Assembly (NCBI GenBank): GCA_019828595.1
Contig: JAHQRK010000010.1
Coordinates: forward strand, 806,001-870,000
Source of the DNA: Aphanomyces cochlioides
Lineage: Eukaryota; Oomycota; Saprolegniomycetes; Saprolegniales; Verrucalvaceae
Reading direction: 5' to 3'
Length of the DNA: 64,000 nucleotides
Shown here: piece after piece, positions 24,529-35,323 of the stretch
Layout of the letters: each line of letters opens with the position of its first letter
Numbering within the stretch: the first letter of the stretch is position 1
Translations under genes and position numbers: made by a program
Notes under the pieces: model-generated
Database searches by the model: none
Told to the model about the DNA's origin: nothing
What the model saw: the letters and a program-made list of their open reading frames with translations, nothing else

Positions 24529-25691
24529 ACAGGTCGTTGCCTGAGTTTGGTAAAAAGACATGGAGCTTTGGTCAGGTTAACCATGTTTCAATAGTGTTTT
24601 TCGAACTCAAAATGCGCTTTCACCCTCGCGTCAAGAAGCACCGTCGTCATCTGCACCTCGATCTACGACTCAGTGCGACAAAAATCAGCCATGTCAGCTA
24701 GATAACGAGAGATTTCTCTCAGGCTGCGATGTAAACTCCAGTAGATTGTCCATGCACAGCCAGCAGTTGACTGCAGCATCCACATACCTAGCTAAGGCCA
24801 GATCCAATCCTTTCATCTAAAAGTACCATGTCCATTGTGATACAATCTTGTAGACTTCACCTGGGCTAGATGTCGTTGAATGTATCCCAAACGCACCAAG
24901 ACACCAAAGAGCAACTTACTACACTAAAATCGCAGTGTGATCACGGGCAACATAACATCTCCTGCATCTCTTCCTGTTATACGCACCGAGTTGACGCCAT
25001 TGAATCTTCAGCACGCTACATCCACGTCTATCACTGATCATCCCGCAGCTTCCTTGCTCGAAGCCAAAACGCCTCCTTCCCAGTCCGCCCAATTTGGCAA
25101 AATCAAGCTGATGCCGTCATACAATCCTGTTCTGCCTCATCCAGTGCGTCGTGCCCGCCAAGCGCTAATCCACAGCGCTCGATCTATGTCAACGAAACCG
25201 GTCGTCCATCTCATGAAAGCCTTCTCGTCCATCAGTTACAAGTCGACCGTTTCATTTTCTGACCAATCAGGATCGAGTATTCCATCAGGCACTAAACTGA
25301 TAGTTTACGCCATCAGCTCCAAGTTGGAGCTCTGGCTCTCGTCGACGCGGCGTGAGCAATGTCTCGCATATATCACCCTCTGTAGATCCGCATCCAAAGC
25401 GACATCTCGACTGCGCCCAGCGCGTTTTCCGCCTTGTCTTCTGTCACAAGACCCTCTTGGGTGAAGTTCTCCTTTGGCTCGTGCGGGGTGTTCAATGTTT
25501 TCGTCACCAGGTGGCAGTCATTTGACTGCTAGTAGTACTAAATCCACTGCCACATAGACAGAAGATTCTCCTGTTACAATACAAATTTCAAGTCTAACGA
25601 CATGTAGAGTGATTTGATTGGCTAAAATTCAGATCATGTGTCACAAAATCATCATCCAATCTTTCTTGGATTGCAAAACCTGTCTGTCGCC
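24529..25691. other. Intergenic, no recognised gene
   Basis: A plus-strand frame (about 24937-25464) is open for 175 codons but has no family resemblance and no convincing start. On the other strand it is broken by stops. It could be a decayed gene or mobile-element remnant, but I see no motif that says so. The 3' end probably carries the promoter for the transporter at 25692. Confidence 0.35.
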
Positions 25692-28600
25692 ATGACAACC
25701 ATCCTGAGTCCACGGCTGGCTTACGCGGCGTTGGAGACGCCAGTGTACGAGAGAACGAGGGCGAAATGTCACTAGACTTATCTATTTGTAGGCCTGAGCT
25801 CGAGCCGGCGATCGTGGTGCGTCGAACCAACAGTAGGGCGAGTCGATACTCCAACAGCAACAGCGGAGAGCAACCCTTACTGCCCCCGATCACAGTCACC
25901 CAGAAGGACTCTGTGCAAGGGGCAGTTGGACTACCCGAGCGACAGAATTCGATCGTGAGCAATAAGAGCAACAAGAACGATGGCCCTACGACCGGAAAGC
26001 TCAAATTTAACATGGGCAAGGAGCGTTCCATCGGCACTCATGTCAAGTATCGACGTACGTGTGAAGAGATCCATCTTGATTGTGACTTGGATTGTAGCGG
26101 ACTTCAAGTTTAACATGGAGCTGGCGTTGCGAACGGCCGTGGGTGTCCTCTTGGCATCCATGGTTCAAACCAAGTACCGTAAGGATAACGTCGAAGTACT
26201 GTCGAATTCCCACGAGAAGCAATGGTTGTTCTTCCCTGAGTGGTATATCCTTGGCGGTCTATCCTACGTCGCCACGGCGACTGTCTTTGGCTGTGGCAAG
26301 AACATTGGCTCAACCGTGCGTGAAATCTTCCAGCAGCTTTGCGGTGTCGGTGTCGCTTTGTTGTACAACTTGGTCATCTTTTCCATCTTCCAGCCTCAGG
26401 TGTTCAACACCAAGGCTGAATGTACGACTGCCTATTTGCTTCCGTCTATCTCATTGCTCTCCTTTAGTTCTTAATGCTACAATGGACGGCACGCTCTTGC
26501 AAATCACGCATGCGTTCAGCGGCAGTCCATACTGGGTTCACCAAGGAGATTTTTATACGATCTTGCCTTTCATCATGCTCTTCACCATGGCGGTCCTCGT
26601 GCTTCCGATTGTAAATGCTCTCGCTTCAATGCGTTCTTGATGCCGCTGCTGTAGGAAAACAACACGAAGAAATACGCTCTCGGTAACAATCTCTACTTTG
26701 CCTTGACGATCGTAAGTCCCAATGACTTCACCAACCCAGCGCAGCCGAAAGCTTTCGGCGACAACTTGTACAAGACGCCGAATCTACTCAAGAACTTGCT
26801 GGTGTACATGTGTCTCGGCATCCTTGGCGCCTGCATTGCGCAATTTATGCTCTGGTTCCCTTATCCCATCTTTGCGATTCGAAAGCTCCAAGAGCAGACG
26901 CTCACTTGCGCCGACACAATCCAAGACCTCTTGAACTTGATCGTCGACTCGTACTGCTTTAAGAACAAAGACCATGAGCACATGAACTTTTTGCGACTCA
27001 AACTCAAGCGCAAATTTGATCTTGCGACTGCCAAGCATGCTACCATGACGGCCATGCTCAATGATGTCTGGTGGGAGCAGCTCGTCGGTCTCCACGTGCC
27101 TCTCAAGTTTAAAATGTCCGTGACGAAACCTTATATCGAATTGTTTGGTTCGCTCATTGAAAATCTGCGAGCTATGAATCAAGCGATTCAGTTGGAACGC
27201 TACGAGCACTTGCACGAGCTCTTTATGAAAGCTCTCCAGCGAGAAGTCTACGTGATTCAGCTCAAGGCGTCGTCGCTCTTGAATGAAATTTCCCAACACA
27301 TTCACGACGGCGATACTGGTAAGAAACCATTGAATTGAGGTAGTCTAACACCTTCTTTTGCTAGCCTTGGCACTCAAGAGTCTCGAAGACCTTGAGAAGA
27401 ACGTGGAGAGCCTCTTGCAGCACTTTCAACAGACGCAAACTCGTATCTACAAGCGCGAAAAGCCGACTCCGAAGGACGTGGAGGGCAACATTCCACTCAA
27501 TTTGTTTCTCTTCTCGCTCCAGTCATACTGTGCAACGCTCCTCGAGTTTGAATCCTCATTCAACAGTCGCACGCACAAGACGGCAAGCCTTTTCACTCTC
27601 TGTCGGGATAGTCTTGACTGGAATCGTGTAGAACCTTCGTGTGATGAAATTCGTCAAGAGTCAACTGGCGGGCTACGTCGACAAGACAAAGTATTCCCGC
27701 GCAAAGCTCGAGACCGCGGCGAAAGTGTGGTTTGCCATATTGTGTGCTTGTTTCTTCTCCGTGTATACGTTTGGATATTCGTCCACGACGGCCGGTACTG
27801 TGGCCTACGTCATGGGCAATCACATTGGTACGCATACTCGTCAGCCCCTTCACTTGAAACGATGCGGCTAGGTGGCTCGTTCAGCGTCACGGCGAATCGT
27901 GTCGGTGGTGTCGTTGCAGGCAGTATCATTCCTTCCGTGTGTCTCTTTTACATTTGCTCGTACTCTTGTGGCAGCATCGTCGCAGTGTCTTTCTTTTCGA
28001 ATGCAGTCCTCTTCATCTGGGTCACATTCTCCATGTACGTCAAGTGGAAGGGCGGATTTGAATCCTATGCTGGGCTCGTCTCGGCCTACACGGCCACGAA
28101 CGTCATGCTGAAAGGCTGTGACGGCTGTGCGACTGGCACGGTCACTCCCACGTCGTCCTACTCGAATTTAGCTCAGATGAGCTTGGGGATTGTGCTCTTC
28201 ATCATCGTCGAACTTGTCTTTTGCCCGCAAAGTGCCATCGGTCTCCTCCGTGCGAATATTCAAAGCCACATGAAACTCGCGCAGCAATCGTTCCTCATAT
28301 TGTTTGAGCAAAACCTTCGCAACTCTGGCGTGATTGAACAAGACACACTGGACGAAGTCAAGGGCATAGTCCAGAAACAAATGCCTGCGCTCCTGGCCGA
28401 GCAAGTGGGTTTACTCAATGAAGCTGCATTTGAACCGCTCTTGTGGAAGCCGCCGTTCTCCAAGAGCAAGTACGACGCCGTCTTAGACTGCTGCCAGCGA
28501 CTGCTCAACAACACTTTGGTGCTCTTCAAGCTCGTCACGTGGTTCAAATTCCGCGTCGAGCAACGCAATTTGACCCTCGTGAAGAAACTCGACATTGAGC

Positions 28601-29400
28601 AGATCACGCGGAAATCCCATGAAGACGACCATGCAGTGACGACCAAGGAAGCTTGGGCCTTCTCGACTGTCGAGGTCGGGCGAGCGATTCACGACAGCTT
28701 TGACACGTTGCATGATCTCTTTGGGGACCATTTCCTCTATGCTGACGGTGACCAGACAGCGCTTTTCATGCAAATGAAGGAAGCTTTTCGTCTCGCAGAC
28801 ACAGACTGCAGTGGTGAAATTGACGCCGAGGAGGTGCGCCACATGCTTGAGCTCATCTTTGCGCAGTCTGGAGCTATCAAAGTCGATGCGATCGAAAGCT
28901 ACGTCCAGGACTTCATGGAAATTGTCGACAAGGACAAGAGCGGCAAAGTCAGCTTTGATGAATTCATGGACGCTATCGAACATGGACTCAAGCTAGAGGT
29001 TGAAGTGTTCCAACACCGGTCCAAGGCGATCGCTCTACCAGCTCCAACACCGGCTCCGAGTGTCGAAACCAAAGAAAAAGACGACGTGGTTGTCCAAGTG
29101 ATACAAGCTCCTGGTGATGCTGTGCCAAGTCCACAAGCCCCCATTACCCAACGGCTTTCCTCTCAAGGAGGCGGCGCATCTCCTATCACGCGCTCGCATG
29201 ATATGCTCAATGTGGACTCGTTTTCGTTGCTGGAGATTGCACAGACAATGCGCACGACGTACGCTCAGTGGCTCATGGAGAAGAACCGATTCGAGCGTGT
29301 GACGATGGAAGAGCTTCTTTTGCTCAACTGCTTGATCAGTGGTGTTAGCGGCATCGCGAGGAACTTGGCGCTCCTCGAGGAGATGACCGTTCAACAGTAA
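25692..29400 (+). CDS. FUSC/aromatic-acid-exporter-like transporter with C-terminal EF-hands
   Basis: Eight exons: 25692-25744, 25792-26054, 26098-26421, 26468-26610, 26655-27318, 27365-27582, 27632-27827, 27872-29400; 1,129 residues. Two hydrophobic blocks form the two halves of a FUSC/ArAE-type permease: an N-terminal half (ELALRTAVGVLLASM, WYILGGLSYVATATVFG, LLVYMCLGILGACIAQF) and a second half (KVWFAILCACFFSV, HIGGSFSVTANRVGGVVAGS, LGIVLFIIVELVFC). Large cytosolic helical segments follow each. Two canonical EF-hand loops lie near residues 930 and 972 (DTDCSGEIDAEE, DKDKSGKVSFDE), suggesting calcium control. The family exports organic anions or aromatic acids. The sixth intron (27583-27631) is GC-AG; a long open frame runs through that intron and the next but does not represent the protein. 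Confidence 0.88.
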
Positions 29401-29839
29401 CGATTTTGTATGAGTGAATGTATTGCAGGCCAACTTTCCAATGAACAAAAATATATTTATTAATAAATACCACAATATATTTTAAACAATTATCTATTTT
29501 CGATGCCTGAAATATACAATTTCTTATTTATTCAAACAGAAGTGGTTGACGTATCATGCACAGAGACTATACCTCGCATGACTTCATACTATAAAATGTA
29601 GGGATAACATAGGTATAATATAGCTATCTTCAATTTGATCGGCAAGGCGAATAAGGAAAGTAGATACTTGAGCTTCACCTACAGGCGATGGAAAAATATA
29701 TTTTTGACAATTATTTATGTTTGGTTGTCATTGCCCAGTATCCGGAAAATTCTGGAAAGATATGTTGATGCAATCTTATCCGGATTTTTGAATCTTGCAG
29801 ATTTCGAGCGAAAGCCGCTGCCGACCGCCGCTGTCTGCA
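29401..29839. other. AT-rich intergenic region
   Basis: Rich in A/T with stretches such as TATTTATTAATAAATA near 29455. It likely contains the 3' UTR and polyadenylation signals of the transporter and the promoter of AP-4 mu. No gene is seen. Confidence 0.5.
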
Positions 29840-31312
29840 ATGTCAGTGTCCCAGTTCTACATCCTGAGCACTCGCGGGGACGCCATTCTGACGACGGACT
29901 ACCGTGGTGATGTGCCAAGTGATAGCGCGGAAACGTTTTTCCGGAAGGTTAAGTTTTGGGAAAAAGGCGATGCGCCACCAGCATTTCATGTTGATGGCGT
30001 GAGCTACATGTACGTCAAGAAGAATGGGCTTTATTTCGTGGCGACAGCTCGATGCAATCTATCGCCAGCGTATATCCTCGAGCTTCTCACGCGATTGTGC
30101 CATGTTTTCAAGGACTATTGTGGTGTGCTCTCGGAAGAAACTCTTCGGAAGAACTTTGTCCTCTGTTATGAACTCCTCGATGAGACGATGGACTTTGGCT
30201 ACGCTCAAGATACATCGACGGAAGGGCTGAAAGCTCACGTTCACAATGAACCTATTCTAGTTGGTGATGCGTTGCTGGCCAAAGACAGCAAGCTGCAATC
30301 GGTGCTCAATCGACAATCTAACATTAAGGCTGCGAATGCCGTGCGGAAGCCTATTGCGAATGGCCAGCAGTCAAAGAAGCAAGACAACGAGCTCTTCTGC
30401 GATATCCTGGAGCGCCTCAATGTTGTCTTTTCACCAAATGGTCAAATGCTCAACTCGTCGATTGAAGGCAAGATCCAAATGAAGTCGTACTTGCAAGGCA
30501 ATCCCGAGCTTCGCTTAGCTCTCAACGAGGTATTTCCCATCTTGTTCACACTCCTGCATCTCATGCATTGCCTCTAGGATCTTCAGATTGGATCACAACA
30601 TGGGCGAAACTTTGGCAATGCTTATAGCCAAGTTGTTCTGGATGACTGCAACTTCCACGAATGCGTCCAGCTCGATGAATTCGAGCGCGATCGCGTCTTG
30701 TCGTTCACACCGCCTGATGGAGAATTCATCGTACGGTTGCGTTTGACTCGTGAGCATTCTAATCGAGCTGTAGGTCATGAACTACCGACTGACGGGTGAA
30801 TTCCGTGCGCCGTTCAAGATCTTTCCTTTCGTTGAGGAAACGAGTGCGACCAAAGTCGACATGGTGGTCAAAATCCGTGCCGACATGCCCGATACCAACT
30901 ACGGCGCTAATGTTATCATTCGCTTCCCGGTTCCATCATCGACAGTCAGCGTTTCGTGCGATTTGGGCAACAATGCAGCTGGCCAGTTGGCTGAATATCG
31001 AGCGAACGAGACTCAGGTACCCTCGCATGGCGCTCTAGCTCAAGTGGTTGCAAGGTACGCTGGGCCATCAAGCGCTTCAATGGCACGGCTGAGTACACCC
31101 TGCGAACCAAGATTACACTCAAGGACCCGAATCCCCACGTCCGCCGCGAAATTGGCCCGATCTCGATGACATTTGAGATCCCGATGTACAACGTGTCGAC
31201 GCTGCAAGTGCGCTACCTTCGCATTCCCGACCACGCTCGACATCCCAGTTATGTCTACAAGCGCTGGCTACGCTACGTGACGCAATCCAACTCATACGTG
31301 TGTCGTGTTTAA
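29840..31312 (+). CDS. AP4M1: AP-4 complex subunit mu
   Basis: Four exons: 29840-30529, 30578-30730, 30774-31016, 31055-31312; 447 residues, close to AP-4 mu length (about 453). The N-terminus has the longin-like domain (SQFYILSTRGDAIL, LYFVATARCNLSPAYILELL), then the mu homology domain (ELFCDILERLNVVFSPNGQM, SFTPPDGEFIVMNYRL, FRAPFKIFPFVEE, RYLRIPDHARHPSYVYKRWL). The spacing and RGDAILTTDYRGD opening suit AP-4 better than AP-1/2/3. It binds tyrosine-based sorting signals in a trans-Golgi adaptor complex. The third intron (31017-31054) uses an unusual CAAG acceptor. The stop TAA overlaps the stop of the convergent NELF-B gene by four bases. Confidence 0.93.
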
Positions 31313-33603
31313 GATATCACATCCAGGCGGGGATATTTTGCTTTGAGTTGCTCGTACCATGGCTTGATCGGCGCAAACGCAGTTGAGCTCCACACGCGGT
31401 TGATGTCGACCGACTCGGACGGCAAACTCTGGAGCAGTGCATTCGTGTAGCCTTCAATGACGTCACTGTCTGATGTGGGCCATGATGCCAGGAGCCGTGT
31501 AGCAGCCAGATGAAGCGCATCGAGAGGGAGAACCACCGTGATTTCAACTTCGGTTGTCTTGGCTTGGTCAGAGCGCAGAGCAGGGAGCCAAATCAAGTCG
31601 AAGAGCAAGGGCAGGAGCGCGTCCTTGTGTTTATACTTGAGCAAACCTTGTACGAGTGCATGCAAGAAGAGTGGATCCTTGAGGAAGGCTTCATCGACGG
31701 ATCCAGACGCGGACATTGTGCGCAGCATGGCTTGAAGACTTGCAGACGCCCATTGTTCATGCAGCGCCACGAGAAAGAACTGTCGTACGAGGCTCTTGAG
31801 GTGTGAGCCGTTGGTCCAAAGAACCATCCAACCTTCGTCGTCTGCTCCCGCGTCGATCTTTTCAGCAAGGGCAGGATGCTGATGGAGGAGATGAAGGCGG
31901 CAGTACAGCGGTAAGGCGACGCGGAGGCTCAGCACAGGCGGTGATCGGAGCACATATTCTTGCTTGCGTACCATTCGACGCACAGATCCAACGGAGCCGA
32001 GTTGCAAGAGCTGGACAAGGCCACGGGCCATTGGGTCGTCGGTTGGAAACGTCGTCGTGGAGCCTAGACGGTTCAGAGTCTGCCACAAGACGTTAAACAG
32101 CATGGACTTGACCGTCGGATCGGACAAGAGCAAGACGACGTCGGCCAAGAGCGGATCGCATTCGCCTTCGAACACCATACCTAGACAGAACCGACGATAA
32201 ACGTTTTTTCTAAGCTACAGCAACGCACCTGACTTCTCTGTTTCCTTGGCATCACTTGCTGAAATGGCTCCTGTGCTTCCAAGTAGACAAGGTGGCGCAG
32301 TCTCGGCGAGAGCTGCCGCCTGCGCTTTTTCGATCCACCCCGCGCTAAGTTTCTCCAACCGCTTGGCTTCTTTGTAGTAGATCGTGCTCTCCTCATTGTA
32401 CGTCATGCAATTGGAAAAAATGAGGCGGACGTCAGCGGCAAATGCATCCAAACTCACATACTGGAGCTGCTGGGCCTTATGGCGAAGCGTCGAAATGTCC
32501 ATGGGATGCTTAATCACGTCGCGGTACCCTTCGACGTCATCAGGGACAGGCTCTGCAAAGATTTTACGGCTGTCAGCCTTGCTTAGTTGGTCCACGAGCT
32601 TCAGCAATGTTTCCTTGTTTGGAGGCACTGCTGTGCCATTGTCCTTGCGTGGTAAATCCCGCAATCGGAGCTTTCGCACGACCAAGAGAAGCTCTGTCAG
32701 TTGGTTTCCATCCATTGTGCCTCGCTTGACAGCAAGGTCAAGGAACCAAATGAATTTGTGTAGTGGGTCCGTTCGCACCAGTGGCGTTGCCCGATCGCGC
32801 TGAATATTAGCCACATCATTGCGCAGAGTGCCCAAGAAAGGGGCAAGATAGATGTAATCCTTGGGTGAGGTCGTGGTTTCGTGTCCGGGAATCGCTCCTG
32901 CCGCTGCAATCGCTCGCAGCATATCCATGCACTGGAGGTACAAATCTGACGAGTCACCAATCATATCAACCAAGGATTCAAGAACAGCGTCTTGCTTTCG
33001 ACGTTCTTCAGGTGAGAGATGGGGATGATTTGACGGTATGTGGAGGTCAAAGGGTGTGGGAGAAGCATCCTTGAATAGCTGGTTTCGCTTTTGCTGGATG
33101 TAGGAAGCCACGACTTTGTCTACTTCGAGGCGGAATTCATGTGGATCAATGTTCCAAATGCGTCGCTTCACGTGAATGGGCAAGTGCTCCAGTAAAGCAC
33201 GGTTGTCGTGGTCGCAGAGCTCGTGCAAGTACAACGATGGAGTGGACTGTTGCGCTGCCAGCACTGCAATCGGAATCGCACGGAGTTCACGGACTTCCAG
33301 ATATGGAAACGTCAGCTCGAGCAACTTTTGCAATTGGGCCTCACTCGTGTGTTTGCTCTGGATGCGTTTGAGCATCGTGGCGACCATAGTTTCGAGGAGC
33401 TTCGAGTGCATCTCGGATCGTCGGCATCCCAGTAAGTCCAGCAGTTGAAGGGAGGCGTGTGTGTCTTCTTTCAACCCGTACTGTTTCTGGAACGAGATGA
33501 TCGCTTCTTCAGGCTGTGCAGCCGTTCGGAGGATATCTAGCAAGATGGAGCCCCCATTCGAGCCGAGCATGGACGCGGTTGCCTCGTTCCCTCCAGCGTC
33601 CAT
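31309..33603 (-). CDS. NELFB: NELF-B (COBRA1)-like protein with an internal bromodomain
   Basis: Two exons, 33603-32229 and 32180-31309, split by a 48-nt intron; 748 residues. N-terminal half resembles negative elongation factor B: ISFQKQYGL, HVKRRIWNIDPHEF, ASYIQQKRNQLFKD and DPLHKFIWFLDLAVKRGTMD. The C-terminal half (DPLLADVVLLLSDPTVKSML, LKYKHKDALLPLLFDL) continues the helical COBRA1 fold. Between them (about residues 340-415) lies a bromodomain: FAEPVPDDVEGYRDVIKHPM, DISTLRHKAQQLQY and NCMTYNEEST, with the acetyl-lysine-binding Asn present. NELF-B belongs to the complex that holds RNA polymerase II at promoter-proximal pause sites; the bromodomain may tie it to acetylated chromatin. Animal NELF-B lacks this domain as far as I know. 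Confidence 0.88.
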
Positions 33604-35323
33604 GGTTTATTACCCAAGTTCAAATTCTTAGTGTTCCTGTGAAAATTCATACATATTTCTTATTCAAGGTCCCGTATAATCCAATCAGAGATTAATTTAT
33701 ACAGTAACTTCGGAAAAAATGTCGCGTTATCCGGGTGATTTCCCCGCCACTGATTTCCATTTTCATTTTCGAATTTTGATTGTGTCGGCTCATCGAGTGT
33801 TCCATGCATGACGCATCGTGCGATGGAAATGCCTCAACCCCTTGGATGGGAAAAGCCTATATAGAGGAAACTTCTAGGGATCACTTCGGATGTCATCGGA
33901 AGAAGCGGTTTTCACGAAGTTCAACATTTCTTCTGCCATTGTTGCACTGAGGAGCCCTTCATAGCATGAGCACGCGATACGCTCGTCACGGCACCGGTAG
34001 TTCGTGCAAGGTTGTGAAGCTATTTGCACGAGAAGCAATCAAATCAATCACGCCGTCGTAGAATGCGCTCTTGTGACAGAAAGATGTCAACCAGTGTTAT
34101 AGAATTGTCATGACAAGCCCAGGGGCATGGGACAGGCTATCAATCCCCCCTCGGAGAGATCGTGCACATTACACAGCTTGCACGGCACGGCTGACAGGTT
34201 TGTGATGTCTATATCCTGAGCCAGTAGTCTGCCTCTCTCCATGTATGAAACGAGTGCAGCCAAGGCGAACGCATGTAATCGCACGGCCAGTAGCAGTAAC
34301 AAGAGATTAACGTCGGTGAAAAAGCTCTTGTGTGGCAGATGTACCCAAAGAAGGGCGAGATCGTGAGACCGTGCGTTGCGCCCCATTAAGCGCACCGCAC
34401 CGCACTGGGTCCATATGGATGGCGAGCCAGCTCCCCCAAACAACGTAGCAGCGCTCCAACCGCAGCCTCTCTTCTTCCTGCACAATGCTCCATCGATGTT
34501 GAGCGTGGTCCCCCTCCCCCTGGCCAGATCATGCCAGTCCTGCACCTTCATCCATGTTCAAACTCTACTCTCCATCCAGTTTCCAAGTTCGACAAAAAGT
34601 TTTACAAGAACAGCTTCCGAACTGTTGGAGCACTGGTCAGTACTGCACTTGTCGCACTCGTGGAAAAGAGGTGCGGCGACCATATTTATTCCAATTCGTC
34701 GTGTGATCTCTCGCTTTGTGGCAGCATGGACGCATCGTACTGGAGCTTTGTCAATTTCTAGCGTTGGTTACGTCGTCGTGACTCTCCATCAGCACTGGGC
34801 AATTGTAATGATCCAAACCTGGAAGTCCTCATCCAGCATTACCGTAGCCGCGCTCCCAAGCTCTGCTATTCCACGCATGGATTTCCATACAGGCAGCAAT
34901 TCAGTACACGTTGCGCTGTATCGCAGAGGCAGAGAGAGCGATGAGCTCCAATTCTTCGGCAGGTTTGTGGCGCTCAATCCGATCAGGTGGTGTGTTGGAG
35001 AATTTTCGATGCGACTGGCTGAATTTCCATCTGAAATCCAAGAACGATGCACCATACATAAGTTTTATTATTAAAACCTATTTAACACTGTAGGTTTTAT
35101 ATTTAAAACATTGATGAAATTAGGTATATTTATTTTAACGTATATTGTCCAAAGTTGGTGTGGAGTGGAAGTGGAGGAACTCGTCCCTCCATGAGGTGGA
35201 TGGCGTCAAGCCATTATGACCAATGAAACCGGCAGATGAAGAGGAGATCCAGCGGCGTCCATTACGCATGCACCATGGGACACGATTGTTGCCGCCACCT
35301 CGCGCTGCATTTCGAAATTTGTC
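33604..35323. other. Long intergenic stretch with no supported gene
   Basis: 1.7 kb. Open frames at 34108-34551 (minus) and 34376-35074 (plus) overlap one another, resemble no family, and the plus one lacks an ATG start. A TATA-like CTATATAG sits near 33857. Sequence from about 35070 to 35150 is AT-rich and leads into the GH17 promoter. A decayed gene is possible; I cannot support one. Confidence 0.45.

Noticed and set aside
24937..25464. Possible retroelement remnant
   Set aside because: No reverse transcriptase, integrase or RNase H motif could be found in any frame, so only an unsupported guess remains.
27358..29400. Uninterrupted 680-codon frame as one exon
   Set aside because: It reads through two introns. 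Residues between about 27583 and 27871 make no transporter-like sequence, whereas the spliced frame restores conserved membrane segments.
34376..35074. Plus-strand 232-codon frame
   Set aside because: Begins at TTG, overlapped by other open frames, and matches no family.
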